Below are positions 18,414 to 27,427 of a stretch of 64,000 bases of DNA, in pieces. The DNA lies in assembly GCF_000473085.1 (NCBI RefSeq), contig NZ_AXBA01000003.1:190759-254758 (forward strand). The letters are read 5' to 3'. The notes beneath the pieces were generated by a model. It saw nothing but the letters and a program-made list of their open reading frames with translations, was not told where the DNA came from and made no database searches. The stretch comes from Azorhizobium doebereinerae UFLA1-100 (GTDB lineage Bacteria > Pseudomonadota > Alphaproteobacteria > Rhizobiales > Xanthobacteraceae). How positions within the stretch are numbered: the stretch's first letter is position 1; every line of letters starts with the position of its first letter. Made by a program: the position numbers and the translations under genes.

Positions 18414-19451
18414 ATGCGCGCGGCGGTTCTCCATGCAGCCAAGGACCTGCGGATCGAACAGATGGACGAGCGTGCGCTGGGGCCCGACGAGGTGCGCCTG
18501 CGGCTCGGCGCGGGCGGCATCTGCGGCTCCGACCTGTCCTATTATTTCAAGGGGCGCGTGGGCGATTTCGACGTGCGCCAGCCTCTGGTTCTCGGCCACG
18601 AGGTGGCGGGCGAGGTGGTCGAGACCGGCGTCTCGGTCCATGGGGTTGCGCCGGGAGACCGGGTCGCCGTCAATCCCAGCCGGCCGTGCCTGACCTGCGA
18701 CTACTGCCGCCTGGGGCGGAGCAACCTCTGCCGCAACATGCGCTTCTTCGGCAGCGCGGCGATCTTTCCCCATGTCCAGGGCGCGTTCAGCGAAACCTTC
18801 ACCGCCCGCGCGGACCAATGCGTGAAGGTGCCCCATTCCATGTCCATGCGGGTGGCGGCCTGCGCGGAACCCCTCGCCGTGGCGGTGCACGCCTGCCGGC
18901 GGGGCGGGGAGATGGCCGGGCGCAGCATTCTCATCGCCGGGGCCGGGCCGATCGGCATCCTCATCGCCATGGTGGCCCGGCGCATGGGGGCGGCGCACAT
19001 TGCCATCACCGACCTGGTGGAGGCGCCGCTCGCGGTGGCGCGCAGCGCGGGCGTCGACGAGACCATCTGCGTCGGTACCGCGCCCGAGCAACTGGCGCGC
19101 TACGAGGCGGACAAGGGCTTTTTCGACATCGCGCTGGAGGCGACGGGATCGCCCCAGGCGCTGGCGGCGCTGTTCAAGGTGGTGCGGCCCGGCGGGCGGG
19201 TGGTGCAGGTGGGCATGATGCCGCCCGGCGTGATCCCGGTGCCGGCCAACCTGCTGATGGCGCGAGAGATCGACTTCGTGGGGGCGTTCCGCTTCGACCG
19301 CGAGTTCGAGACGGCGGTGACCTATCTGGCGAGGGGGCTGGTGGATGTCACCCCCATCCTGTCGGCGCAGATGCTGATGGACGACGCGGACGCGGCCTTC
19401 GCCATGGCGGCGGACCGCACCCAGGCCATCAAGGTGCATCTGCATTTCTGA
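18414..19451 (+). CDS. idnD: L-idonate 5-dehydrogenase (zinc MDR family) IdnD
   Basis: A 345-residue medium-chain zinc dehydrogenase. Catalytic zinc ligands are Cys37, His62 and Glu63 (GHEVAGEV); the structural zinc site is the four-Cys group at residues 92, 95, 98 and 106. The Rossmann loop GAGPIG lies near the middle. It would oxidise L-idonate to 5-keto-gluconate, which IdnO reduces to gluconate. It is divergent from idnO and followed by the LacI-type regulator on the same strand. Other polyols remain possible substrates. Confidence 0.85.
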   Translation: MRAAVLHAAKDLRIEQMDERALGPDEVRLRLGAGGICGSDLSYYFKGRVGDFDVRQPLVLGHEVAGEVVETGVSVHGVAPGDRVAVNPSRPCLTCDYCRLGRSNLCRNMRFFGSAAIFPHVQGAFSETFTARADQCVKVPHSMSMRVAACAEPLAVAVHACRRGGEMAGRSILIAGAGPIGILIAMVARRMGAAHIAITDLVEAPLAVARSAGVDETICVGTAPEQLARYEADKGFFDIALEATGSPQALAALFKVVRPGGRVVQVGMMPPGVIPVPANLLMAREIDFVGAFRFDREFETAVTYLARGLVDVTPILSAQMLMDDADAAFAMAADRTQAIKVHLHF

Positions 19452-19606
19452 ACGGGGCCGAGGCGCGGCCTTGGCCGGGCCCAGGAAAAGGCGCGCACGA
19501 TGAGTGGTCTCATGGATCGGCGCAGGGTGGCGCGGGGCGGGGGAGCGCGGGGATCGCAGCCCCGCTTCGCCGGTCGCCGCCGCCGGCGCGGGTGTTGAGC
19601 GCAGCC

Positions 19607-20680
19607 ATGCCGCACCGCCCGCGCAAGCCGACCATGCGGGACGTCTCCCGCCTCGCCGGCGTCTCGACGATGACCGTCTCGCGCGTTTTCGCGGACCCCG
19701 CGACCGTCCAGGCGGATACGCGAGCGCGGGTGCTGGCGGCGGTGGAGCAGCTGGGTTATGTGCCGGACCGGGTCGCGGGCAGCCTGTCGTCCCGCCGCAC
19801 GCATTTTATCGCGGCCATCCTGCCCACGCTGACCAACGTCAATTTCGCCGATACGGCCCATGCGCTGACCGAGATCCTGCGGCCGGCGGATTATCAGCTG
19901 CTCATCGGCTATTCCATGTACCATATGGACGAGGAGGAGCGGCTCATCCGCGCCATGCTGCCGCGCCGGCCGGACGCGGTGGTGGTGGCCAGCACGGTCC
20001 ATACCAAGGCCGCCAGCCAGCTCCTCGCCCGCTCCGGCGTGCCGGTGGTGGAGATATGGGACACGCCCGCCCAGCCGCTCGACCACGCGGTTGGCTTCTC
20101 GAACTACGAGATCGGCCGGGCTGCCGCCCATCATCTGCTGGCGCTCGGCCACCGCCGCATCGGGGCGCTGGGGCCGGGCCGGGACGGCGAGGCGCGGGAC
20201 TATCGCGGCGAGGACCGCATGAAGGGGTTCGCCGCCGCGCTGCGGGAAGCCGGCGTCGCCGACGACCTTGTGCTGCACCATGGCGAAGTGCCTGTCAGCT
20301 TCGAGCAGGGCCGGCAGGCGCTCGTGGCGCTGTTGGCGCGCGCGCCGGATGTGGAGGCGGTGTTCGCCGTGTCCGACATCACCGCCTGGGGGGCGCTCAT
20401 GGAGTGCCATCGTCGCGCCATCCGGGTGCCGGGCGACCTCTCGCTCATGGGGTTCGGCGATTTCGACATCGGGCGGCAGTCGGTGCCGGCGCTGACCACC
20501 ATGGGGGTGGATGCGCGCGCCATCGGCCGCCGCACGGGCGAGCTTCTGATGCGGCTTCTGCGCGGCCCGTCGAACCCGGCCGCCGCTTCAGAGCGGGTGG
20601 ACGTGGGCTTTCGCCTGATCGCACGGGAGACCACCGCGCCGGCGCGCCGGCGCGGCCGCAGGTCGCCGCCAAGGGCCTGA
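19607..20680 (+). CDS. LacI-family repressor, GntR/IdnR-like
   Basis: A 357-residue LacI-type regulator. The N-terminal helix-turn-helix TMRDVSRLAGVSTMTVSRVF is followed by the hinge and a periplasmic-binding-protein-like sensor domain of normal length. It presumably binds gluconate or a keto-gluconate and controls the idn genes through the palindrome at 18351. The ATG at 19607 is used; an in-frame GTG five codons upstream (19592) is an alternative and neither has a strong ribosome site. The C-terminus is unusually arginine-rich. Confidence 0.88.
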   Translation: MPHRPRKPTMRDVSRLAGVSTMTVSRVFADPATVQADTRARVLAAVEQLGYVPDRVAGSLSSRRTHFIAAILPTLTNVNFADTAHALTEILRPADYQLLIGYSMYHMDEEERLIRAMLPRRPDAVVVASTVHTKAASQLLARSGVPVVEIWDTPAQPLDHAVGFSNYEIGRAAAHHLLALGHRRIGALGPGRDGEARDYRGEDRMKGFAAALREAGVADDLVLHHGEVPVSFEQGRQALVALLARAPDVEAVFAVSDITAWGALMECHRRAIRVPGDLSLMGFGDFDIGRQSVPALTTMGVDARAIGRRTGELLMRLLRGPSNPAAASERVDVGFRLIARETTAPARRRGRRSPPRA

Positions 20681-20852
20681 TAGGGCAGGGCCATGGCGGT
20701 CGATGCCGCGGGTCGATCCGTTGCGAAACGATCCAAAGGACCGCCGACGGGGGCCCCAGTCGCGGCGGTCGTGCTATATGCGCGCTGGCGGCAGTCGCCG
20801 TCCCCATCCCCGTGCCCGTGTTTCCGAGCGGGCCGATTGCAGGAAAGCCAAG

Positions 20853-21197
20853 ATGAGCATTGTCCGTCTCGACAAGGGTGCCCGCATGAGCGATGCCGTG
20901 ATCCACGGCAACACGATCTATCTCGCCGGCCAGGTGGGCGACGGCCCGGACGTTGCGACCCAGACGCGCAGTGTGCTCGCCTCGATCGACGACCTGCTCG
21001 CGCGCGCCGGCAGCAGCAAGGCGAACATCCTGTCCGCCACCATCTGGCTGTCCAACATCGCCGATTTCGCCGAGATGAACAGCGTGTGGGATGCGTGGGT
21101 GGACAAGGAGAACCCGCCCGCCCGCGCCACCAGCGAAGGCAAGCTGGCCGCCCCGCAGTTCAAGGTCGAGATCATCGTGGTCGCCGCCAAGCCCTGA
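20853..21197 (+). CDS. RidA family protein
   Basis: A 114-residue member of the RidA/YjgF family, which hydrolyses reactive enamines and imines released by PLP enzymes. The conserved Arg lies in NPPARAT near the C-terminal third and the chain ends in KVEIIVVAA, as the family does. AGGAAA precedes the ATG by a few bases. It is convergent with the cysteine hydrolase gene, a hairpin between them serving both. No PLP-enzyme gene is adjacent, so its role is probably general. Confidence 0.88.
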   Translation: MSIVRLDKGARMSDAVIHGNTIYLAGQVGDGPDVATQTRSVLASIDDLLARAGSSKANILSATIWLSNIADFAEMNSVWDAWVDKENPPARATSEGKLAAPQFKVEIIVVAAKP

Positions 21198-21216
21198 GGC
21201 TCGGCAGCAGGTGAAA

Positions 21217-21240
21217 GCGGGGGGCGTTATCGCCCCTCGC
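21217..21240. terminator. Bidirectional hairpin between ridA and cysteine hydrolase genes
   Basis: A 10-bp stem (one G-T wobble) with loop TTAT sits in the 96-bp gap between convergent stops. On the minus strand the stem is followed by TTTC, a short T tail. It likely ends the long amidase operon. Confidence 0.6.
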
Positions 21241-21293
21241 CAGTCCCATCGACCCGGCGCGCCGTTCTGCCTCCGGATGATCGTGCGGACGTT

Positions 21294-21965
21294 TCAGCCC
21301 AGCCGCGCAACATAGGCGAGCGCGGCGTCGAGCGGTTCGACATCCCCGAACTTCGCGTCGATGTCGAACAGGTTCCAGGCAATCGCGCCGGCGATACGGT
21401 CGCCCACGGCCTCGCGCACGACGATCGGCCGGAAGCCCTCGGCGATGGCGTCTTCGGTGGAATGGCGCACGCAGGCCGAGGCGGTGACGCCCGTGAGCAC
21501 CACCGTATCCACCCCCATGGCCTTCAGCATGCTGGACAGGTTGGTGCCGTGGAACGCGCTGGCCCGCTTCTTCAGGATGACGAATTCTCCGCCGCGCGGC
21601 GCGAGTTCGTCGTCGATGGCCGCTTCCCAGCTCCCCGTCTTCATCGCTTCCAGGGGCACCTTGCGCGCCCACAGGCCCATGTCCGTATCCTCGCCCGCGG
21701 TGACGTCATAGGCCGTGGTGGTGAAGACCACCGGCAGGCCTTTCGCCCGGAAGGCGGCGATCAGGGCCTGATTGGCCGGGATCACCGTGTCCATGCCACC
21801 GCAGGAGAAGGGGCTGCCGGGACGGGTCCAGCCGTTGGCCATGTCGATGACGACGAGCGCGGGCTTCCGGCCGTAGCCGACCCGCCGCTCGAAGCCCCGC
21901 TCGGCATAGAAAGCGGAGTTCTCCGCGAAGATCGTCTGGAGCGTTTGGTTCAGAACGTCGGTCAT
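21294..21965 (-). CDS. Cysteine hydrolase, isochorismatase/N-carbamoylsarcosine amidase family
   Basis: A 223-residue hydrolase with an intact triad: Asp41 (VVIDMANGW), Lys133 (ILKKRASAF) and Cys165 (TASACVRHS). The N-terminal AERGFERRVGYG opening matches the N-carbamoylsarcosine amidase-like branch. It would cleave a small amide or ureide, releasing ammonia or carbamate. It is the last gene of the minus-strand operon, 28 bp after the second tandem amidase. In contrast to the related gene at 8287 the nucleophile is kept. Confidence 0.88.
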   Translation of the reverse strand: MTDVLNQTLQTIFAENSAFYAERGFERRVGYGRKPALVVIDMANGWTRPGSPFSCGGMDTVIPANQALIAAFRAKGLPVVFTTTAYDVTAGEDTDMGLWARKVPLEAMKTGSWEAAIDDELAPRGGEFVILKKRASAFHGTNLSSMLKAMGVDTVVLTGVTASACVRHSTEDAIAEGFRPIVVREAVGDRIAGAIAWNLFDIDAKFGDVEPLDAALAYVARLG

Positions 21966-21993
21966 GGGGCGTCTCCTCTGCCGATGCGGCGGT

Positions 21994-23304
21994 TCAGGCT
22001 TCGGGGGCGTAGAGCGGCGTCTCCAGGTCGATGACGGGCGCGAGCGCCTCGGCGAGCGCGAGCAGGCGGGCGTCGTCGTATCGCGGGGCCACGATCTGAA
22101 CGCCCACCGGGAGGCCCTTCGGCCCTGTGGTGCAGGGGATGCCGAGGCAGGGCACGTGCAACAGCGTCCACATGGCGTTGAAGACGTGGTCGCCGGTATT
22201 GTAGGTGCCTTCCGGCGCCTCGCCGGGGGAAGCCGGCGTCAGCACCACGTCGAAGTCGCTATAGAGCGCCTCGAAGGCGCGCCGGCAGTCGGCGGCCAGA
22301 TCGTAGGCGGCGATCAGCTTCTCCGGGGTGATGCCCAGCGTATTGCCGACACGATCATGGAAATCCTGGTGCAGGCGGTCGCGGAATTCGAGCGCCACAT
22401 CGAGGAAGGAGGCGCGGCCCTCGCCCATCATGATGGTGTTCTGCGCCTCGAACATGCCGTCGAAGGGTTTCGGCAAGGTCAGTTCGACCAGCGTCGCGCC
22501 GGCCTTGGACAGCCGCTCGCAGGCGAGCGCGAGGGCCTTTTCGCCGGCGGGCTCGATCCGGTTCCAGAACGGCGTCCGGCACCATGCGACCTTCAGCGAC
22601 GCGACTTCCGGCACCGAGACCTCGCCGACCGCGTGCAGGCGGAAGGCCGAGGCGACGAGGGACAGATCGGCGACCGAGCGGCCGTACCAGCCGATGGTGT
22701 CGAGCATGTTGGAATATTGCTTGGCGCCCTCGCGGCTGACCGAGCCCCAGGTGGGCTTCAGCCCATAGATGCCGTTGAAGGAGGCCGGGCGGATGTGCGA
22801 GCCGCCGGTCTGGGTGCCGAAGGCGAGCTGCACCTGCCGGTCTCCCACCGCCGCACCGGAGCCGGAGGACGAGCCGCCCGGTGTGTGGCCGAAATTCTTG
22901 GGGTTGCGCGTGGCCGCGCGCCGGCCGGCGGCGGCGAACTCCACCGTGTCGGTCTTGCCGAGGATGACGGCGCCGGAGAAGCGCGCCACGCCGACGCAGG
23001 CCGCGTCGCGGGCGGGGCGATAGTCCTGGAAGACGGGTGAATTGTAGGTGGTGGGCATGTCGGCGGTGTCGATCATGTCCTTGATGCCGAACGGCAGGCC
23101 GTGCAGCGGGCCCATGGGCGGGCGCTTGTCCAGCTCGCGCGCGGTGGCGATGGCCTTGGCCTTGTCGACGTAAAGCCAGGCCTTGACCTGCGGGTCGCGC
23201 GCCTCGATGCGCGCGAGGCAGGAGCGGACGAGGGCCTCGCTGGTCAGCTTGCCGTCGCGGATGCGGGCCGCGGCCTCGGCGGCGGTCAGAAAACAGGGTT
23301 CCAT
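21994..23304 (-). CDS. Amidase (amidase signature family), tandem copy B
   Basis: A 436-residue serine amidase with the Lys/cis-Ser/Ser triad: Lys75 in PFGIKD, the GGSSSGSG block at 143-150 and Ser169 in TGGSHIRPAS. It closely resembles the gene just upstream over the whole length, sharing the opening EPCFLTAAxAAA and the TADMPTTYNSP stretch, so the two arose by tandem duplication. The ATG at 23304 lies 14 bp after the stop of copy A. The substrate is unknown. Confidence 0.92.
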   Translation of the reverse strand: MEPCFLTAAEAAARIRDGKLTSEALVRSCLARIEARDPQVKAWLYVDKAKAIATARELDKRPPMGPLHGLPFGIKDMIDTADMPTTYNSPVFQDYRPARDAACVGVARFSGAVILGKTDTVEFAAAGRRAATRNPKNFGHTPGGSSSGSGAAVGDRQVQLAFGTQTGGSHIRPASFNGIYGLKPTWGSVSREGAKQYSNMLDTIGWYGRSVADLSLVASAFRLHAVGEVSVPEVASLKVAWCRTPFWNRIEPAGEKALALACERLSKAGATLVELTLPKPFDGMFEAQNTIMMGEGRASFLDVALEFRDRLHQDFHDRVGNTLGITPEKLIAAYDLAADCRRAFEALYSDFDVVLTPASPGEAPEGTYNTGDHVFNAMWTLLHVPCLGIPCTTGPKGLPVGVQIVAPRYDDARLLALAEALAPVIDLETPLYAPEA

Positions 23305-23318
23305 CGGATGGGGCTTTC

Positions 23319-24647
23319 TCAGGCGGCGGAGAGGACGCTGGCGCGCATATCGGCGAAATCGTCCAGCACGGGCTGGAGCGCGTGGGCCACGGCGAGGAGG
23401 CCGGTGTCCGAGAGGCGCGGGCCGACGAGCTGGATGCCGACGGGAAGGCCCAGGTCCCCGAGCACCGTCGGGATGGCGACGCAGGGCGTGTGCAGCAGCG
23501 TCCACAGCCCGTTGAAGATCCAGTCGCCGACCGTGTGCAGCCCCTTGGGGGCCTCGCCCGTCGCGGCCGGCGCCAGGACGGCATCGAAGCCGGAGGCGAT
23601 GGCGTCGAACTCCCTGCGGCAGGCGTCGGAAAGGTCGTAGGCTTCGACCAGCCGCCTTGGCGTCACGCCCCGCCCGTTCTCGACCGTCAGCCGCAGTTCG
23701 GGATGCATGCCATGGCTGTCGCGCAGATATTCGTCATAGAGCGCCACGCGGCCCTCGCCGAACATGATCATGGTGTGCGCCTCGGCGAGATCGGCGAAGT
23801 GCGCGGGCAGGACGATCTCTTCCACGATGGCGCCGGCCCGCCGCAGCCGCTCGGCCGCGGCCGCCATCGCCTTCCTGGCGCCGGTCTCAGCCTTCGCCCA
23901 GTAGGGCGTTTCGCAATAGCCGATGCGCAGGCCCCCGGGATCGCGCGTCGCCAGATCGGCGATGCCGGGCAACTGGAACGCCCGCGCCCCGAGAATGAGG
24001 TCGTCGACGCTGCGACCATACCAGCCGACCGTGTCGAGGATGGGCGAGATCATGTGCACGCCCTCGCGGCTCACCGTGCCCCAGGACGGCTTGATCGCAT
24101 AGATGCCGTTGAAGGAGGCGGGGCGGATGTGGGAGCCCGCCGTCTGGGTGCCGAAGGCGAACGGCACCTGATAGTCGCCCACCGCGGCGCCGGAGCCGGA
24201 CGAGGAGCCGCCCGGCGTATGCGCCAGATTGTAGGGATTGCGGCTCGCGGCCTTGCGCGAGTTGAAGGCGAACTCCACCGTGTCGGTCTTGCCGAGGATG
24301 ATCGCGCCGGCATGGCGGACGATGGAGACACAGGCGGCGTCGCGTGTGGGCCTGTGCCGCTGCCAGGCCGGCGAATTGTAGGTGGTCGGCATGTCGGCGG
24401 TGTCCATGATGTCTTTCACGCCGAAGGGCAGGCCGTGCAGCGGGCCCATGGACGGGCGCTTGTCCAGCTCCCGCGCCTGCCGGATGGCGAGGTCCGGGTC
24501 CACATGCAGCCAGGCCTTCACGGCCGGGTCGCGCGCCTCGATCCGCGCCAGGCAGGAGCGGACCAGCGCCTCGCTGGTGAGGCGCCCGGCCGCGATCTCG
24601 GCCGCGGCCTGCGCGGCGGTGAGGAAACAGGGTTCAATCGTGCTCAT
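23319..24647 (-). CDS. Amidase (amidase signature family), tandem copy A
   Basis: A 442-residue serine amidase. Lys78 lies in PFGVKD, the GGSSSGSG block starts at 147 and Ser172 lies in TAGSHIRPAS. Its start overlaps the stop of the small AtzG-like gene by 4 bp, the arrangement seen for AtzG/AtzE-type pairs, so a complex with that small protein is plausible. Compared with copy B, differences concentrate in the C-terminal half that shapes the substrate pocket, suggesting different substrates. Confidence 0.92.
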   Translation of the reverse strand: MSTIEPCFLTAAQAAAEIAAGRLTSEALVRSCLARIEARDPAVKAWLHVDPDLAIRQARELDKRPSMGPLHGLPFGVKDIMDTADMPTTYNSPAWQRHRPTRDAACVSIVRHAGAIILGKTDTVEFAFNSRKAASRNPYNLAHTPGGSSSGSGAAVGDYQVPFAFGTQTAGSHIRPASFNGIYAIKPSWGTVSREGVHMISPILDTVGWYGRSVDDLILGARAFQLPGIADLATRDPGGLRIGYCETPYWAKAETGARKAMAAAAERLRRAGAIVEEIVLPAHFADLAEAHTMIMFGEGRVALYDEYLRDSHGMHPELRLTVENGRGVTPRRLVEAYDLSDACRREFDAIASGFDAVLAPAATGEAPKGLHTVGDWIFNGLWTLLHTPCVAIPTVLGDLGLPVGIQLVGPRLSDTGLLAVAHALQPVLDDFADMRASVLSAA

Positions 24648-24853
24648 TTGGGATCTCGCAGAGCCGTCACGGTGAACAGATGGGCGGGTTCGTCCTCTTC
24701 CGAGGGCATGCGCGGGATGGCGAGGCCGGTTTCGCGCACGGTCTTGGCGAGTTCCGCGAGCCGCGCGACCTGCGCCTCCGGCAGGTCCCTGAGCCCGTGT
24801 CGCTCGGCATAGAGCCGGATCTCTGCGTCGGTGGCGGTCTGGATGTCAGGCAT
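24644..24853 (-). CDS. Small AtzG-like amidase companion (tentative)
   Basis: A 69-residue, mostly helical protein ending in a PRMPSEEDEPAHLF segment. Size, location directly before an amidase and the acidic-proline tail resemble the AtzG/DUF4089 group, whose founding member is the small subunit of 1-carboxybiuret hydrolase. The family call is by resemblance and is not certain. The ATG at 24853 follows GGAGGACCCC. It lies 13 bp after the stop of the previous amidase gene. Confidence 0.6.
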   Translation of the reverse strand: MPDIQTATDAEIRLYAERHGLRDLPEAQVARLAELAKTVRETGLAIPRMPSEEDEPAHLFTVTALRDPK

Positions 24854-24866
24854 GGGGTCCTCCGGA

Positions 24867-26306
24867 TCAGAGCGCGGGGCGGCGGGCGCGCCAGGGCGTG
24901 GCGGCCTCATAGGCCTGGGCGACGCGCAGCACGGTGGCCTCGTCGAAGAAGCGTCCGACGATCTGCGCATTCAGCGGGAGGCCCCCGGCGTCGTAACCGG
25001 TGCAGACCGTGAGGGCTGGGTGGCCGGTGACGTTGAACACCGTGGTGGCGGTGTCGGCGGTGAAGGGGGCGACCGTGTCCGGCGCGTCGAAGCGCGGCGC
25101 CACATGGAATGCGCCGGCGATCAGCAGGGCATCGCAGGACCGCACCAGCGCGTCGGTGGCGGCGACGAGCGTGCGGCGCAGCCGCGTCGCCGCCAGATAG
25201 TCCGCCGCCCGGACGGTGAAGCCGGACATCATCTTCTCGCGCAGCGCCTGGCCCATCAGCGCGCTGCGTTCCAGGAAATCCCGCTCGTGGATCGAATAGG
25301 ACTCCGCCCAGTTGATGACCTTGGTGACAGTGCGGTAGTGCGCCAGCGGCGCGGGCAGCGTCACCTCGCGGATGATGGCGCCCTGCTGCTCCAGCACGCG
25401 CGCGGCATCCTCCAGGGCCTGGGCGTTGGCGGCATCGAGCGCGGCGCCCTCCGGACCGAGATCGCGGACGAAGCCGACGACGAGCCCCTTCACGCCCGCG
25501 TGCAACGCCTTGCGATAGTCGGGCGTGGGGACGTCGGCGCTGGAGGGATCGTCCGGGTCATGGCCGGCGATCGCCTGCATGACGATGGCATTGTCCTCCA
25601 CCGTCCAGGTGAGCGGCCCGGTGTGGTCGAGCGTCCAGCAATTGGGCAGGCAATGGGCGCGGCTGACCCGCCCGAACGTCGCCTTGAAACCCAGCAGCCC
25701 GCAGGCGGCTGCCGGCAGGCGGATCGAGCCACCGGTGTCGGAGCCGAGCGCGAACATGGCCGTGCCGGCGGCGACCGAGGCGCCGGCGCCGGTCGAGGAA
25801 CCGCCGGTGAAGCATTCAAGATCCCAGGGATTGCGCGCCACGGGGAAGGGCAGGTCGTGATAGACGCCGCCGTTGCCCGTGCCATATTCCCAGGTGTTCA
25901 GCTTGCCGAGCAGGATGGCGCCGGCCGCTTCCAGCCGCGCCACCGCCGTCGCGGTGCAGCTGGGAACATGGTCGAGCATCAGCCGCGATCCGCCGGTCGT
26001 GGGGATGCCGGCGACATGGTAATTGTCCTTCACCGCGAACGGGATGCCGTGGAGCGGCCCCTTCCAGCGCCCGGCGGCGATCTCCCGTTCCGCCGCCTGC
26101 GCCACCGTGAGCGCGCGCTCACGCGTGACGGTGATGTAGCTGTGGAGCCGGGCATCCAGCGCATCTATGCGGGCGAGAAAAGCTTCCACCAGCGTGACCG
26201 GCGACAGTCGCCCGCTGCCGATGAGCCGCGAGGCCTCCGACACGGTGAGGAAGTGCAACGGCGTGGCGGCGCCGGACACTTCGGCGGCGGTGCTCGGCAT
26301 GTTCAT
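24867..26306 (-). CDS. Amidase (amidase signature family), divergent third paralogue
   Basis: A 479-residue serine amidase with Lys93 (PFAVKD), the GGSSTGAG block at 168-175 and Ser194 (TGGSIRLPAA). It belongs to a different branch from the tandem pair: it has a longer N-terminus and the PTTGGSRLM segment. The start at 26306 follows GAGAGG with suitable spacing; a second ATG is two codons later. It lies 10 bp after the AbrB-like gene, inside the operon. Confidence 0.92.
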   Translation of the reverse strand: MNMPSTAAEVSGAATPLHFLTVSEASRLIGSGRLSPVTLVEAFLARIDALDARLHSYITVTRERALTVAQAAEREIAAGRWKGPLHGIPFAVKDNYHVAGIPTTGGSRLMLDHVPSCTATAVARLEAAGAILLGKLNTWEYGTGNGGVYHDLPFPVARNPWDLECFTGGSSTGAGASVAAGTAMFALGSDTGGSIRLPAAACGLLGFKATFGRVSRAHCLPNCWTLDHTGPLTWTVEDNAIVMQAIAGHDPDDPSSADVPTPDYRKALHAGVKGLVVGFVRDLGPEGAALDAANAQALEDAARVLEQQGAIIREVTLPAPLAHYRTVTKVINWAESYSIHERDFLERSALMGQALREKMMSGFTVRAADYLAATRLRRTLVAATDALVRSCDALLIAGAFHVAPRFDAPDTVAPFTADTATTVFNVTGHPALTVCTGYDAGGLPLNAQIVGRFFDEATVLRVAQAYEAATPWRARRPAL

Positions 26307-26316
26307 GGCGGACCTC

Positions 26317-27312
26317 TCATTCGGCGGGCAGGCGCGCGGGGGCGTGCGCGGGTGGCATCGGCATCGCCCCCACTGCCCGGAGCAGGCGGAACAGGTAGGG
26401 CGCCGACAGGATGACGAGGAAGATGCGGACGATGTGGAACGCGACCACGATGGGCACGTCGAGATGCAACACCTTGGCGGTGATGCACATTTCGGTGACG
26501 CCGCCGGGCGAGGTGGCCAGCACCATGTTGCCGGGCGAGATGCCGGAGGCATAAGCCACCAGAACACCCACCGTGGCGCAGCCCGCCATCAGCACAGCCA
26601 GGTTGACCAGCGCCGCCGGGATGAAGCGGCGCATGCTGGTGATGAGCGCGCGGTCGAACTGCGCGCCGATGTGCGCGCCCATGAGCACCTGCCCGATGGC
26701 GGTGAGCCAGGGTGGCACGGAGGATAGATCGGCCTCGGAGAGCCCCAGCACGCAGCCCACCGCCATGGGCCCGAGCAGCCAGGCATTGCGGAAGCGGAAC
26801 CGCGCGAGCAAGGCGGAGAAGGCGAAGGCGAGGCCGAGCGAGAGCACCAGGCCGGACCAGGAGAAGGGCAGGGCGCCGAGGGCGCTGGTGCTGCTGCCGC
26901 CGGCCCCCAGCAGGGTCAGCGTGCTGGGGATGAGGATGGTGACGGAGACCACACGCAGCAGCTGGGTCACCGCGATGGGCATGGGGCGGCCGCCGAAGCG
27001 CTCGCCGACCATGCTCATTTCCGCGATGCCGCCGGGCACGCTGCAGAAGAAGGCGGTCACATGGTCGATGCGCGCGGTGCGCGCCAGCAGGAAGGAGGCC
27101 GCCGCGCCCACCGCCAGCGTGGTGCCGCTGGCGGCGACGATGACCGGCAAATGCGCCAGCACGGCCATGGCCGCTTCGGGCGTGAAATAGAGGCCGAGCG
27201 CCACGCCGAGCACCAGCATGCCACCGATGCGCCCCTCGCTGGAGGCCTTCAGTGGCAGGCCGAGAAAGGTGGCGAGGCCGCAGCAGATGATGGGACCGAT
27301 GATCCAGGGCAA
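26317..27312 (-). CDS. AbrB-family membrane protein, 5' end apparently frameshifted
   Basis: A polytopic membrane protein of the AbrB duplication family (once called ammonia monooxygenase), with two related halves each carrying a PGGIAEMSM- or PGGVTEMCI-like motif. The open frame has no ATG or GTG; its first usable codon is a TTG at 27312, inside what should be the first helix. Upstream, the same frame still encodes a good family N-terminus (LGLAIGLAGG) back to a stop at 27439. The expected ATG at 27416 is out of phase across a run of seven C (27401-27407). One extra base there would restore a normal protein. Confidence 0.75.
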   Translation of the reverse strand: MPWIIGPIICCGLATFLGLPLKASSEGRIGGMLVLGVALGLYFTPEAAMAVLAHLPVIVAASGTTLAVGAAASFLLARTARIDHVTAFFCSVPGGIAEMSMVGERFGGRPMPIAVTQLLRVVSVTILIPSTLTLLGAGGSSTSALGALPFSWSGLVLSLGLAFAFSALLARFRFRNAWLLGPMAVGCVLGLSEADLSSVPPWLTAIGQVLMGAHIGAQFDRALITSMRRFIPAALVNLAVLMAGCATVGVLVAYASGISPGNMVLATSPGGVTEMCITAKVLHLDVPIVVAFHIVRIFLVILSAPYLFRLLRAVGAMPMPPAHAPARLPAE

Positions 27313-27427
27313 AGGCGTGCCGATCCAGGCGAACAGGCAGCCGCCGGCAAGGCCGATGGCGAGCCCGAGCGTGATCCGGCCGAGCGCTGCCCGGTTGAGA
27401 GGGGGGGCGTGTTCATCTGTGCGCGGC

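Noticed and set aside
19500..19598. A 33-codon frame with AGGAAAAGG upstream, between idnD and the LacI-type gene
   Set aside because: The peptide is almost all Arg and Gly, without conserved features; likely chance in GC-rich DNA.
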